This document shows positions 11,071-21,040 of a stretch of DNA of 64,000 nucleotides, piece after piece; position 1 is the stretch's first letter, and each line of letters starts with the position of its first letter. Both the position numbers and the translations under genes were made by a program. A model generated the notes under the pieces. That model worked only from the letters and a program-made list of their open reading frames with translations. It made no database searches and was not told where the DNA came from. Origin of the DNA: Dipteris shenzhenensis (Eukaryota > Polypodiophyta > Polypodiopsida > Gleicheniales); NCBI GenBank assembly GCA_047967505.1, contig CM106540.1, one strand, 5' to 3'.

Positions 11071-12607
11071 ATTCCTTTTCCATGATCTTTTCTTGTACAA
11101 TTTGCAAGGCACCATTTTTTAATGGTGAGAGAAGAGAAAGTTACATATGTAAGGGTAATATTAATAAATGATTTTGGCTTTTATAGCAATAATTACCCAT
11201 GTAGCATAGAGTATAAAGATTAGCAACACATAGGCGAATTCCCGAAATCAATTTGTTTCTTTGGTGCATATATTTTACAATATGTCGACACTATTATGTC
11301 CATTTGGGACCATAATACCTTCAGAGCCCTTTTGAAAGTTTCATTCTTACTTTTTCTCTGTGTACTATTTTTCCCCGAAACCTTATCTTGTGTATCTATC
11401 ATTACTATAAGGATTTCATCAATTGAATTGTATTGAATCCAATAGAATATTGTTACAAACACTTAAAAATGACGCAAAAGTGTCACGTTCTAGTACAAAA
11501 CTAGTGTTAAAAGAATCAAAAATACTTACCATTAAATGCATCTTACCATGCCCCGCTTTTAGCTGAAGATTAGAAAATTCGCCATTTTCCTAATCACATC
11601 CTTATGAGGCCCCTTTTGACGCCAAATCTCCCCTAATGGTTTCTTCTATGCCCTTAGCTAGCTCTAGCATTGTGGATGATTTTGTTGTATACTTGATTTT
11701 CCTACTGGAGAGAAGTATTAGATTGCAGCTGCCACAATCAACTCTCTCTCAGGTTGTGCAAACTCATTGTTTTTCAGGGATTTTTTATTGATGTGGATGT
11801 CATTCTATAATCTACTACTTATGACTGATTGTTGTCTAGCAGGAATGCTTGATCACTTTGATGCACCAATCATTCCTTCTAGTGAAAATATTGGTGCAAT
11901 AGAATTGCAACATATCTTAAAATAGCACTCTACTTTTTCAAATTTATTTTTTTCCTTAACATAAAAGTTTCGGTGTTTGCTCTAGTTTTGTACAGTTACA
12001 GTGGTGATCGGACACTAACATTCAGGTAAACCAAGAATCAATGGCATTGAACAGTCCCTTAGGGAAGGAGAGTCGTTGCCCTCCAAGCTGGGTCTAATAT
12101 GATGTTTGACCATCTAAGAATACTAGTACTCGTTAAGATCTTGCCTCATGTATACCTCAACCGTAGTTCCTGCATTTTCTGTTCAAAAACGTGATACAGA
12201 TCCAATAATTTTGTGTGTTAAGTTCTAATGGTATAAAAATTGGAAAGGAAAAAACCCTCCCGTACAGACAAGACAAGAATTTCAAATAATTCAGCTGCAT
12301 AAAAAGCATACATGTACTAAAACTCTACAAAAGAAATCCTCCTACATGTGGGCCAGTGTAGTAAAAAGGGGTGTACAGGCCACTGTCAATCGATCCAAAG
12401 TCGAACAATAAAAAGTAGTACACATGAGCTTCTCTCCCAATATGCAATCACACCTGCACCTCAAATTTCAGTGAAATTTCTGTCAGATAAGTTTCAGCAT
12501 TCCTTTTCTTTTTTCTCAAGGAGCACTTCTCATCATAAGGGCAGACGAGTTTTAGTGTTATGCATACACAAATGCCTGCATGAGTGGCTTCCTGGTCCTT
12601 GGTGTGC
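11071..12607. other. Downstream flank of TAF12, no other gene recognised
   Basis: A/T-rich sequence downstream of the TAF12 stop codon (the gene reads leftward). Its nearer part, about 12,300-12,607, should include the TAF12 3' untranslated region, but I could not place a polyadenylation site with confidence. Confidence 0.4.
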
Positions 12608-12832
12608 TCATGCAACCGGTGCTTGAGGCCCTGCACTAGCAGGTGGTCCACTCTTGCCAGTCACGGAATCTTGTCCTGTTTGTTGGCTTGCAGCCGATTT
12701 TTTAATCTGAAAAGACCATGTCATAGGATTTATTGACTGAGCTGAAATACTCTCATGCAAAACTGTTAGGTTTCCAGCATCCGTTTCATCCAATATTTCA
12801 GCAGTGATTGGTTTCGCCAACCTCACATAAGG
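12608..12832 (-). CDS. TAF12: TAF12 last exon, C-terminal tail and stop
   Basis: 225 bp, 74 codons plus TGA. The acceptor is a T-rich tract ending GCTAG just right of 12,832. The frame begins PYVRLAKPITAEILDE and ends with a Gly/Pro/Ala-rich tail. This part lies beyond the conserved histone fold, and its sequence is not one I recognise, so the splice choice rests on frame continuity and a good acceptor. Confidence 0.8.
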   Translation of the reverse strand, partial: PYVRLAKPITAEILDETDAGNLTVLHESISAQSINPMTWSFQIKKSAASQQTGQDSVTGKSGPPASAGPQAPVA

Positions 12833-12975
12833 CTAGCAAACAAAAAGGTGAAAATACCAAAATAACTTGCAATGTAGTAAGAATACATGCAGTGACAACC
12901 CTGAACAGCTTAATAATACACAGATATAGTGGCTCAAAGAGCATGCTAACATGAGTGTGCAGAGAGTCCACATAC

Positions 12976-13011
12976 CAATGCAAGACGTTGCTTGTGAGTA
13001 TCGCTGATAGA
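12976..13011 (-). CDS. TAF12: TAF12 36-bp microexon
   Basis: Encodes twelve residues, SISDTHKQRLAL, matching the conserved HKxRLA block after the TAF12 histone fold. The acceptor ends ATGCAG and the donor is GTATGT. Phase 0 on both sides. Confidence 0.9.
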
Positions 13012-13417
13012 CTGCATGATCAAGACCATGAACCAGCCCCCCCAGCAACCAGAGGCACATGATCAGCGAAAAAAGGCCTTCACTGCGGACTCAACAAAGA
13101 TTTTTGACTGCTAGGTAAAGGACGAGTACTTGCCTGCAGAGCACTAGTGAGTGATACTCAGCACTATGACTAATTCTGTGTAACTGGAACATCCCACTAG
13201 AAGTGTGACCTCCCTTTGTGCTAAATTTTCGAACTGTATGTCTCAAAGAATTCATTACCAACACTGGGAGGGGAACAAAACTGGATGACAGACATTCTTG
13301 TTGAATTATGAAAGTTGTTAAGATGGACACTTTTTACCATGCACACAAGTAATCCTTCCATTCTATATGTGCAGGCTGACAAAATTAAAAAGTACGGGAC
13401 ACAAGATATATTCATAC

Positions 13418-13482
13418 CATCCGTTTGTAAGCCCGGTACTCCTCTCCACCAAACCCTGGAATATTTAAATCCCAATTCCTGT
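13418..13482 (-). CDS. TAF12: TAF12 exon with the IPGFGGEEYRAYKR block
   Basis: 65 bp. Together with one base from the upstream exon it encodes 22 residues, NRNWDLNIPGFGGEEYRAYK and RM. The acceptor ends GACAG and the donor is GTATGA. Most TAF12 proteins have Glu where this reads Asn at the spliced codon, a small oddity that an mRNA would settle. Confidence 0.92.
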
Positions 13483-13940
13483 CTGTCATAAACAATCAGG
13501 CCAAAGATGAAAGTTAGCATCAAACGATGAGGCACCTGTGGCACAGATTTCAAAAATATTACACACATTATGATCCACATGATTATACGAGAATTCTTGA
13601 AACACTGACTGGTGTCTCGACTGTAAACAAGTTAATTGTTTATCATGCAAAGAGTTCCCTCAATGAGAAAAAGATTGTTGGATAGGAGTTCACAGATAAA
13701 AGTAAAAAGCCAATCATCAACACCAAATAGAAAATCTCTCTCTCTCTCTCTCAGTTTCTAAGTTCAAGGTTCAAATGCTCACCCTAAACCCAAGTTGGGC
13801 TGAACCCCCAGCCCAAACCCGGGGGTTAGTTCCGATCTTCCTAAGACCAAGACCTTTGCCTCGACTCCAGCAGGCAAGGTCTCTTACTCGGACATTGCAG
13901 CCCTCCCATTGCCCCCCCCCAATACAAAGATGCATCAAAA

Positions 13941-14120
13941 GCGGAGGATTATTTCAGACCCGCAGAGCAGATATATTACTTGCAGCAGGTAATACGAGAG
14001 CTCAAGCTCCAACTTGCAGCACTTGGAAGGAAGGTACAGGACATGGAGCAGGAATTTATGGCAGAAGTATTACACAAATACAGTGTATCTCCACCAGCAC
14101 CGCAGTTTCTCCACAGTTAA
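13941..14120 (+). other. Short coiled-coil-like open frame, possible retroelement ORF1 remnant
   Basis: A 59-codon frame reads AEQIYYLQQVIRELKLQLAA then LGRKVQDMEQEF, a heptad-like leucine and charged pattern typical of a coiled coil. About 100 bp beyond its stop, another frame gives ELESRVKSRMILRIGGLKD, which resembles the junction between coiled coil and RRM in L1-type ORF1 proteins. A LINE 3' end lies downstream at 14,760-14,922. Assignment to a decayed LINE ORF1 is an inference from these pieces. Confidence 0.35.
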
Positions 14121-14759
14121 GGAGATGATCACTAACCGAGTAAGTTCGATCAAAGAAGAGATGATTGCTGATGCTAGTAACTAAGTAAATAAAGCTGATC
14201 TTTGTTTGGAGCTGGAATCCAGAGTAAAGAGTAGAATGATCTTACGCATTGGGGGGTTGAAAGATGGTTTTCTTCATGATGATGAGGAGAAAGACATAGA
14301 GGAGAAAGACTCATATGCCTGAAGAAGGAAATATCACACGTTGGATGAGACAGAATTCATATATGTAATATCAGTCAAAATGGCAAACAAGCTCAAGTCT
14401 ACTTCAGAGGGAGGGCAGCAAGAGTTGAAATCCTTATATATAACTTCATAAGACTAGAATATATCCAATATTAAAAATCAGAAATTTTATATAGAGCAAG
14501 AGTTACGATCCTTAGAAAGCACATAAGCTCAAGGAAACAAAGATTCGGATATCTGAGGAGCTAACTCCAATCTAGCTCAAACAAAGAAATTCTGAACTCA
14601 CCAAAGTAAAGGAAGCAGTTTATTGTAATGAGAAAGCACTAATTAGGGACTTCAAATCCAAACCCAAAGACTCGCAGTCTTCAACTGAAGTTATAAGGCC
14701 ACATTATGATAGTATCAGAATGTAGTTATGCCGTATAATAACCTGGGAGGAAGTGAGCT

Positions 14760-14860
14760 TTGTGCACTCCCCCGATTCTCTGGCTATCCAGATGTAGTAG
14801 GTCACTTTTCAGTGTTTGTACTTTGTTTTATAGAGCTGTGAGGTCTCCTGCATATGTTAA

Positions 14861-14922
<62 letters not shown>
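14760..14922 (+). mobile_element. LINE-like 3' end with (TC)n tail
   Basis: The sequence ends TCTCCTGCATATGTTAATAAA followed directly by (TC)29. LINE-2 in this window ends with the similar TCTCCTGAAGACTTTAATAAA followed by (CT)n, so this is probably the 3' end of a related element. Confidence 0.5.
14865..14922. repeat. (TC)29 microsatellite
   Basis: An uninterrupted 58-bp run of TC dinucleotides between a LINE-like 3' end and a LINE-2-like coding fragment. Confidence 0.97.
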
Positions 14923-14924
<2 letters not shown>

Positions 14925-14925
14925 G

Positions 14926-15055
14926 TTCTCATGCTTTCACAGATGATTCGCAATAAGCCCTCAGTCCCACATCAAATAGTCCTCGCTGAGTTCGGAGCAT
15001 CTCCACTACAGCTCGATGCAGCGTTTCAGGTCATTACTTACTTCCGACGACTTTT
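14926..15055 (+). pseudogene. Fragment of LINE-2-type ORF2
   Basis: The frame contains MIRNKPSVPHQIVLAEFGAS then PLQLDAAFQVITY. The LINE-2 copy in this window has the same stretch at about 45,926-46,026 (QIILAEFGASPLQLDAAFQA). The fragment abuts the (TC)n tract on its left. Its right end is uncertain. Confidence 0.85.
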
Positions 15056-15104
15056 AATGATCTTTCTTTCTTTCTCTCGGCCCTCGCCCACCACCCCATA
15101 TATG

Positions 15105-15724
15105 TATACATCTAGATGAATCCAAGAACATGCTCAGACTCATCCTCTAAAATCACAACAAATAGTGCAGTTTCAATCTCAAAACACTCGAGGTTGAAAA
15201 CCATAAACTCCATCATGTATAGAGGGGACTAGCTAATATGACATGCTCAATGATGTCGTCAGTGACCAATTGTGGGTGGGACCACAATATAAACATATGC
15301 TCTCACACATAGATTACCACAAGCCCACTGATACTCCGAGCATCCATTTGTACAAAGGTCTTAATACTGAGTTTCCATCAGCACCTTCAAAAGTCAAGGG
15401 CAGACTCGGTCATGACAAAGGTTAGCACTAAAGAAGAAGGCTAATCGAAAAATAGTCTACATTCTCTTCATTCAAGCTACGACTACTCATGAAGACTATA
15501 GTATTTCATTTTGGTCCCTCCCAAATGAGCATTCCTAAACAAAAAACACTTAGAAAAGATAGCTGATAGGTAAAATTTGCATGTCTGCTAATATGGCAAG
15601 AACATACATCTAGATATGCTCAAACACATCCTCTTAAACACAACAAATAGTGCAGTTTCAATCTCATGGCAATCACTCAAGAGGTTGAAACCCATAAACT
15701 ACATCACGCATAGCAGGGATTACC
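15105..15724. repeat. Dispersed repeat family R1, copies 1 and 2
   Basis: Copy 1 (about 15,105-15,575) and partial copy 2 (about 15,575-15,724) share ACAACAAATAGTGCAGTTTC, then AATCTCA, GGTTGAAA and CATAAACT. Further copies lie at about 26,440-26,880 and 28,090-28,262. No coding sequence or TG...CA ends are recognised, so the class is unknown. Confidence 0.75.
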
Positions 15725-16250
15725 TGCTGGAATAGAATGGTCACCTCCCCACTTGTGAGCCCTAGGGGAAGCTGACACGAAGGGCTATGGAGAGAAGCTT
15801 CAATCTGGGTATTTAGGGCTGAAAGGGGCATAAGCACTAGGGAAGTGCAACATAGAAGCAGTAAATAAGCTAGGGCTGGGGCCATTTATAGGCCCAGCAC
15901 CCTGGTCAGAAGCAACAACAGCTGCAGGACAGACCTGTCGGCTTGCCACGTGGCAGGCCAGTAGTGGGCTAGGTCTAGTCAACAACAGATGGGCCAGTCA
16001 ATCATTTGCAGGTCAGTTGATCTGGGTCAACCTGCAGACTGCAACTCGACCGAGAAATGCCCAGAGGAGGATGGTACAATTTTTGGAAGTGTCTAGTCAC
16101 CCCATTACGCCTGGTCATTCGATAGATTTTCGACTCAAGACAGTTGCCTATGTCTCTTGCCCACGAATGGATTTGTCTAATTCTCGAAGGGATGTGATGG
16201 GACCGACATTTGACAGTGGCGTCTGCCCCCTCTCAACTCTCAACATCTAA
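15725..16250 (+). repeat. LTR-like segment (same terminal motif as copia D LTRs), right end uncertain
   Basis: It begins TGCTGGAATAG and then GTCACCTCCCCACTTGTGAG, matching the start shared by the LTR-like segments at 52,732 and (inverted) 25,841 and, more loosely, the copia D LTR start. It contains a leftward TATA-like CCTATAAATGG (15,883-15,893 on the minus strand) and a perfect 12-bp G-box palindrome TGCCACGTGGCA (15,944-15,955). No primer-binding site or partner LTR was found, so it may be solo or truncated. Confidence 0.45.
15944..15955. promoter_or_regulatory. Palindromic G-box in an LTR-like segment
   Basis: TGCCACGTGGCA is a perfect 12-bp palindrome centred on CACGTG, the plant G-box. 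It is downstream of a leftward TATA-like sequence only if read rightward, so its target promoter is unclear. Confidence 0.5.
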
Positions 16251-16395
16251 GGCTGTGCTCCGGCTAAATGTAGACCTATAGTCTGGAAAAAATCGCCTCA
16301 TCCCCCTCTTGTACCCACCATGGCGTGAGGAATGGCATGAATACTTTGGCTGTCTAGCTTGATCTCCTAAAACGTCAAGCAAGGGCGCACAATAT

Positions 16396-19300
16396 TTGTT
16401 AGCTAGCCGAGAGGAGTCCAACTGTAGCTCTCTCAGCCTCTTTATGGATGCCAAATCTCACAACATAAGGCCTTCTTTCTCATCTGAAGAGCTTGCCTAT
16501 GCCTCAAAAACTTGGCCTAGAGTCACTTATTTGCGAGGGCAGGTTGACAATGTTAAGATGAATGAAGGGGGCAGCATGAATGCCTATTTGACACTGGTCA
16601 AATACTTCAGAGAGCAGGTCATCAATGTTGATGAGATTGTACCAGACTCACAGGTTGTGTCTACCACACTTCATGGGCTTCCTGACTCGTATCAAGGATT
16701 TGCTACAACGCTTTGACTAGTGGCCATGGGTAACCCCAACCACTACTCCTTTGACTCCTACAAGAGGAACAGAGTCGCCAAAACCTACATCTAGTATCTC
16801 ATCCTCTTCCTCTCCTACCGATGGGAAGATGAAGAAATGCTGCAATTATTGCAGGAAACCAGGTCATGACAACTCTAAGTGCCGGAAGCGTATTGCTTCT
16901 GAGAAGAAGAAGCAAGGACAGCCAGGACAGCAAGGTCTTGTTGTCACAAATACTCCAGCTGCTAATGTCACAAATACAGAGGCAGCCAATCTTTGCTCAT
17001 GATGAGTGGGCATTTATTGTGGAGTGTCATTGTAATCCTACTCTGCATGATTCAGCTTTTGCAGCCTCAGATTCGGCCTCAAACTGGTACTTTGATAGTG
17101 GTGCTTCCAAGCACATACTTCCTGCAAAATCCTCTTTCACGTATTGAGTGGTGTTCCAAATGAGGGCACTATCACTTATGCAAATAATGCAGCATATCCC
17201 GTGAAAGGGATTTGTTAAGTGCTTGTCACTACAGTGTCAAGTGATACCATTCCACTTGTGCAACTTTTATATGTTCCAGGTATCAAAAAGAATCTGATTT
17301 CTATCTCAGCCATCTCCACACATGGCATCAGAGTTCTTTTTTATGGTTATCGCTGTGCCGTTTATGATAATCGGTATGACAACTAAATTGTACTTACTGG
17401 AACACTTGATAGAGGACTATATCATCTTGACATATATGGCACAACAGGTTGCTATAGAAGCTAATGCTGTGGCTGAATCTGTAATTTCTGATACACATCT
17501 ATGGCATGAGAGATTGGGACATCTCAACTTCAACAGTTTGGTGAAGATGCATTCACATGACATGGTCGTAGGTCTTCCACCCATGCATGCGCTTACAAAA
17601 TGTATGTGAGGGCTGCTTGTTGGGCAAAATGCATAGGATTCCATTTCTCAAGGACAGGACCCTTGGTGCATCCAAGGGTTGCATCTCGTACACAGTGATG
17701 TGTGCGGACCGATGCGGACAGCATCACTTGGGGGTACTATTACTTTGCTGCTTTTATAGACGACTTCACCAGGTTCACTTGGATATGTGCCGTTTATGAT
17801 AATCGGTATGACAACTATATTGTACTTACTGGAACACTTGATAGAGGACTATATCATCTTGACATATATGGCACAATAGGTTGCTATAGAAGCTAATGCT
17901 GTGGCTGAATCTGTAATTTCTGATACACATCTATGGCATGAGAGATTGGGAAATCTCAACTTCAACAGTTTGGTGAAGATGCATTCACATGACATGGTCG
18001 TAGATCTTCCACCCATGCATGCACTTAAAAAACATGTATGTGAGGGCTGCTTGTTGGGCAAAATGCATAGGATTCCATTTCTCAAGGACGGGACCCTTGG
18101 TGCATCCAGGAGTTGCATCTCGTACATAGTGATGTGTGCGGACCGATGCGGACAGCATCACTTGGGGGTACACTACTTTGCTTCTTTTATAAACGACTTC
18201 ACCAAGTCACTTGGATATATCCCATGAAGCTAAAGTCAGATGTCTTCTCTTGCTTCAAGCATTGGATTGCCTTGGCAGAGAATGAGAGTGGGGAGAAGAC
18301 CTTCCGCACTGACAGGGGGGGTGAGTACTTGTCTCGAGGATTTTCTGATTTTTTAGCAACCCGGGGTATCATTCATCAGTGCACAGTGGCCTACACTCTG
18401 CAACAAAATGGAGTTCCCGAGTGCAAGAATAGAACAGAAACAAAAATGGCCAAGTGCATGCTTAAGGGAAAGTCTTTGCCCAATAAATTCTAGTTGGATG
18501 CAATGATGTGTGCCAACAATGTGCTCAACCGAGCACCCACTGGGGCATTGAAGACCAGTACTCCCTATGAAGCATGGACAGGTCGTAAGCTCACAACCTC
18601 GGTAGAGAAACAACAACAAAGAACACAATCCTGCACACGCTACCCATGCGGCGGTGATGCGGGTGTTTGGCTCTGTTGCGCATGTGCATGCACCCTCTCA
18701 ATTCAGGCAAAAGCTTGATGATAAGGTTATCAAATGCATCTTCATTGACTACAGCTCACAATGCAAAGGTTACAAGTTGTTTCAGCCTAGCACAGGCAAC
18801 GTGATTGTCAATAGGGACGTGGTCTTTACTGAGCATGCCCCTTTACCTTGGCTGGATTGTAAAACACAGCCTTCAATAGAAACCTCTAACGTTTTTGATT
18901 CTATTCCTCCTTTCAAACATACAGCTGACACACTGCAAAGCACCATGCCACATGCTTCTAGCAGCTCCAATCCTCCTCCCATTGCTCCTACTCAGCCTGA
19001 TGTTCCACCGCCAAATGGTCATGCTATCGGGCAAGCAGTTCAAGAGGAAAAGGCTGTCATGAGACAGCAAAAATCAGTCCCTTGTTAGTTCTTGGATACC
19101 CTCAAGGACAAGCAGACTAAGCCTTGCCTGCCCGCACTAGAGGTGCGCACAAACAGATGCAAGTCAATTTTTTGGTTGTAGCTTTGATTGCCACTACTTG
19201 TCAAGAGGAGCCTCTATGTTACAAAGATGCATTTGACAGTCATGAATGGATGCAGGCCATGAGAGATGAACTTGATTCCATTCAAGCAAAAGGCACATGG

Positions 19301-19931
19301 GACTCGTGTGATTTGCCTACAGGCAAGCGTGCCATCAGCACAAAGTGGGTTTACAAACTAAAGCGCGAAGCTTATGGCAATGTTAATCACTACAAAGCTC
19401 ACCTTGTTGCGAAAGGTTATGCCCAGCAGCATGGTATTGACTTTGACGAGACATTTTCTCCCAATTCATGCATCACGACCATTCGATGTGTCATTGCTCT
19501 TGCATCTCACAGGCATTGGGAGGTCCATCAGCTGGACATCAAGACCGCCTTCCTTCACGGGGATTTAGTAGAAGAGGTCTATGTCACTCAGCCTCTAGGA
19601 TTTGAACTTCCAAGGTCTGAAACTAAGGTATGCCGACTTAAAAAGGCTCTTTATGGTTTGAAGTAGGCACAAGGGGCATGGTATGCCAAGATCCATTCTT
19701 TTTAGTTGTGCCTTGGGTTTTAGAACAGCCCTACGGAGGCTACTCTTTATATCCGGAAGAGTGAATCGGTGATTTTGATTCTATATGTGGATGGCATGCT
19801 TATCACTAGGCCAAACTTGGAGATAATTGCAGATTCCAAAGCTGATTGCAAAAATCGTTTGCAATGACAAACATGGTCCAGTTGCAGTATTACTTGGGCA
19901 TCCAGTTTGCATATGTTGAGGGGGATGTAAT
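16396..19931 (+). pseudogene. Copia B, 5' part (gag to reverse transcriptase), interrupted by copia C
   Basis: Remnants of a copia polyprotein in many frames. In order: a gag stretch (MNEGGSMNAYLTLVKYF, about 16,560); a CCHC knuckle (CNYCRKPGHDNSKC, about 16,840); a protease site (WYFDSGASKH, about 17,086); the integrase zinc region (LWHERLGHLNF) present twice because of an internal duplication; the integrase core (FRTDRGGEYLS, about 18,300; QQNGVPECKNRT, about 18,400); and the reverse transcriptase (WVYKLKRE, QLDIKTAFLHGD near 19,530). The YVDD box reads YVDG near 19,785, losing the second catalytic aspartate. The gene stops at the GTAAT target site at 19,927-19,931, where copia C is inserted. 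It resumes at 24,601. Confidence 0.88.
17354..18218 (+). repeat. 432-bp tandem duplication in the integrase region of copia B
   Basis: Unit 1 starts TGTGCCGTTTATGATAATCG at 17,354 and unit 2 starts with the same words at 17,786, an offset of 432 bp. Unit 2 ends near 18,218. Each unit encodes the LWHERLG zinc segment and the CEGCLLGKMHRIPF segment. Units differ at a modest number of positions, so the duplication is old but younger than the element. Confidence 0.9.
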
Positions 19932-20165
19932 TGTTAGAATTATTATTATATTCTAGCAGTGACCAATGTAATGTAATAAGTAGGTTAGGGGCACTTTTCC
20001 CTCATTTAGAGGTTTTTCTCCCTAACCACAGTTAGTTCACTAATTACGGTTAGTGAAGGATAAGGTTTTGTCACTTAGACAAAACCTATCCCACTTCTTG
20101 TATTACTCACTTCATCTATTTCAAGCACAATGTTCAGCTCTTCAGCACTCTCTCTTTTTCTAACA
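19932..20165 (+). repeat. 5' LTR of copia C
   Basis: 234 bp from TGTTAG to CTAACA, followed two bases later by the tRNA-Met primer-binding site. Confidence 0.93.
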
Positions 20166-20182
20166 TTTGGTATCAGAGCACT

Positions 20183-21040
20183 GACCAATGTAATGTAATA
20201 AGTAGGTTAGGGGCAGCAATCCCCTCTCCTTTCACGAGTTGGTAGGACTTCTGTTACAGGAGGAACAAACACGTAGAAATATGGCAACCCGGGCTGGCGA
20301 GCATGCTATGCTCTCCAAGTTCAAACCCAAGGGTAAAGGGCAGCATAAGCCACATGCCAATCAGCCCACACATCAGCATAAAGCTGATTCTGGACAGTCT
20401 TCATTATATTGGAGAGTGTAAGAAGCGCATAGCCAAAGAGAAGAAAAAGGATTCCGGTATGGCTGTGTCAAATGTATCACTTCCACATTCTCATGATGGA
20501 GGAGATGTTGCAGCCAATGTAATGTAATAAGTAGGTTAGGGGCAGCAATCCCCTCTCCTTTCACGAGTTGGTACGACTTCCATGCAAGAGAATCAAACAC
20601 GCAGAAATATGGCAACCCGGGCTAGCGAGCATGCTATGTTCTCCAAGTTCAAACCCAAGGGTAAAGGGCAGCATAAGCCACATGCCAATCAGCCCACACA
20701 TCAGCATAAAGCTGATTCTGGACAGCCTTCTTATAAGGCACGGGGTGATACAAATAAGCAGAAAACTAAGCAGTGACCAATGTAATGTAATAAGTAGGTT
20801 AGGGGCAGCAATCCCCTCTCCTTTCACGAGTTGGTAGGACTTCTGTTGCACGAGAAACAAACACACAGAAATATGGCAACCTAGGCTGGTGAGTATGCTA
20901 TGCTCTCCAAGTTCAAACCCAAGGGTAAAGGGCAGCATCAGCCACATGCCAATCAGCCCACACATCAGCATAAAGCTGATTATGGACAGCCTTCTTCTAA
21001 GGCACAAGGTGATACAAATAAGCAGAAAAAGAAGGGCATC
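20183..21040 (+). repeat. Triplicated chimera of LTR sequence and gag in copia C
   Basis: Three direct copies start at about 20,183, 20,513 and 20,775. Each opens with about 33 bp that also occur inside the copia C LTR at 19,961-19,993 (GACCAATGTAATGTAATAAG and onward), fused to gag sequence (GCAATCCCCTCTCCTTTCAC and onward, encoding ELVGLLLQEE). The copies end at different points in gag; only the third continues into the zinc knuckle. Confidence 0.9.

Noticed and set aside
13221-13580. 119-codon minus-strand frame overlapping a TAF12 exon
   Set aside because: It reads a different frame from the exon and includes intron; the spliced TAF12 reading explains the conserved residues.
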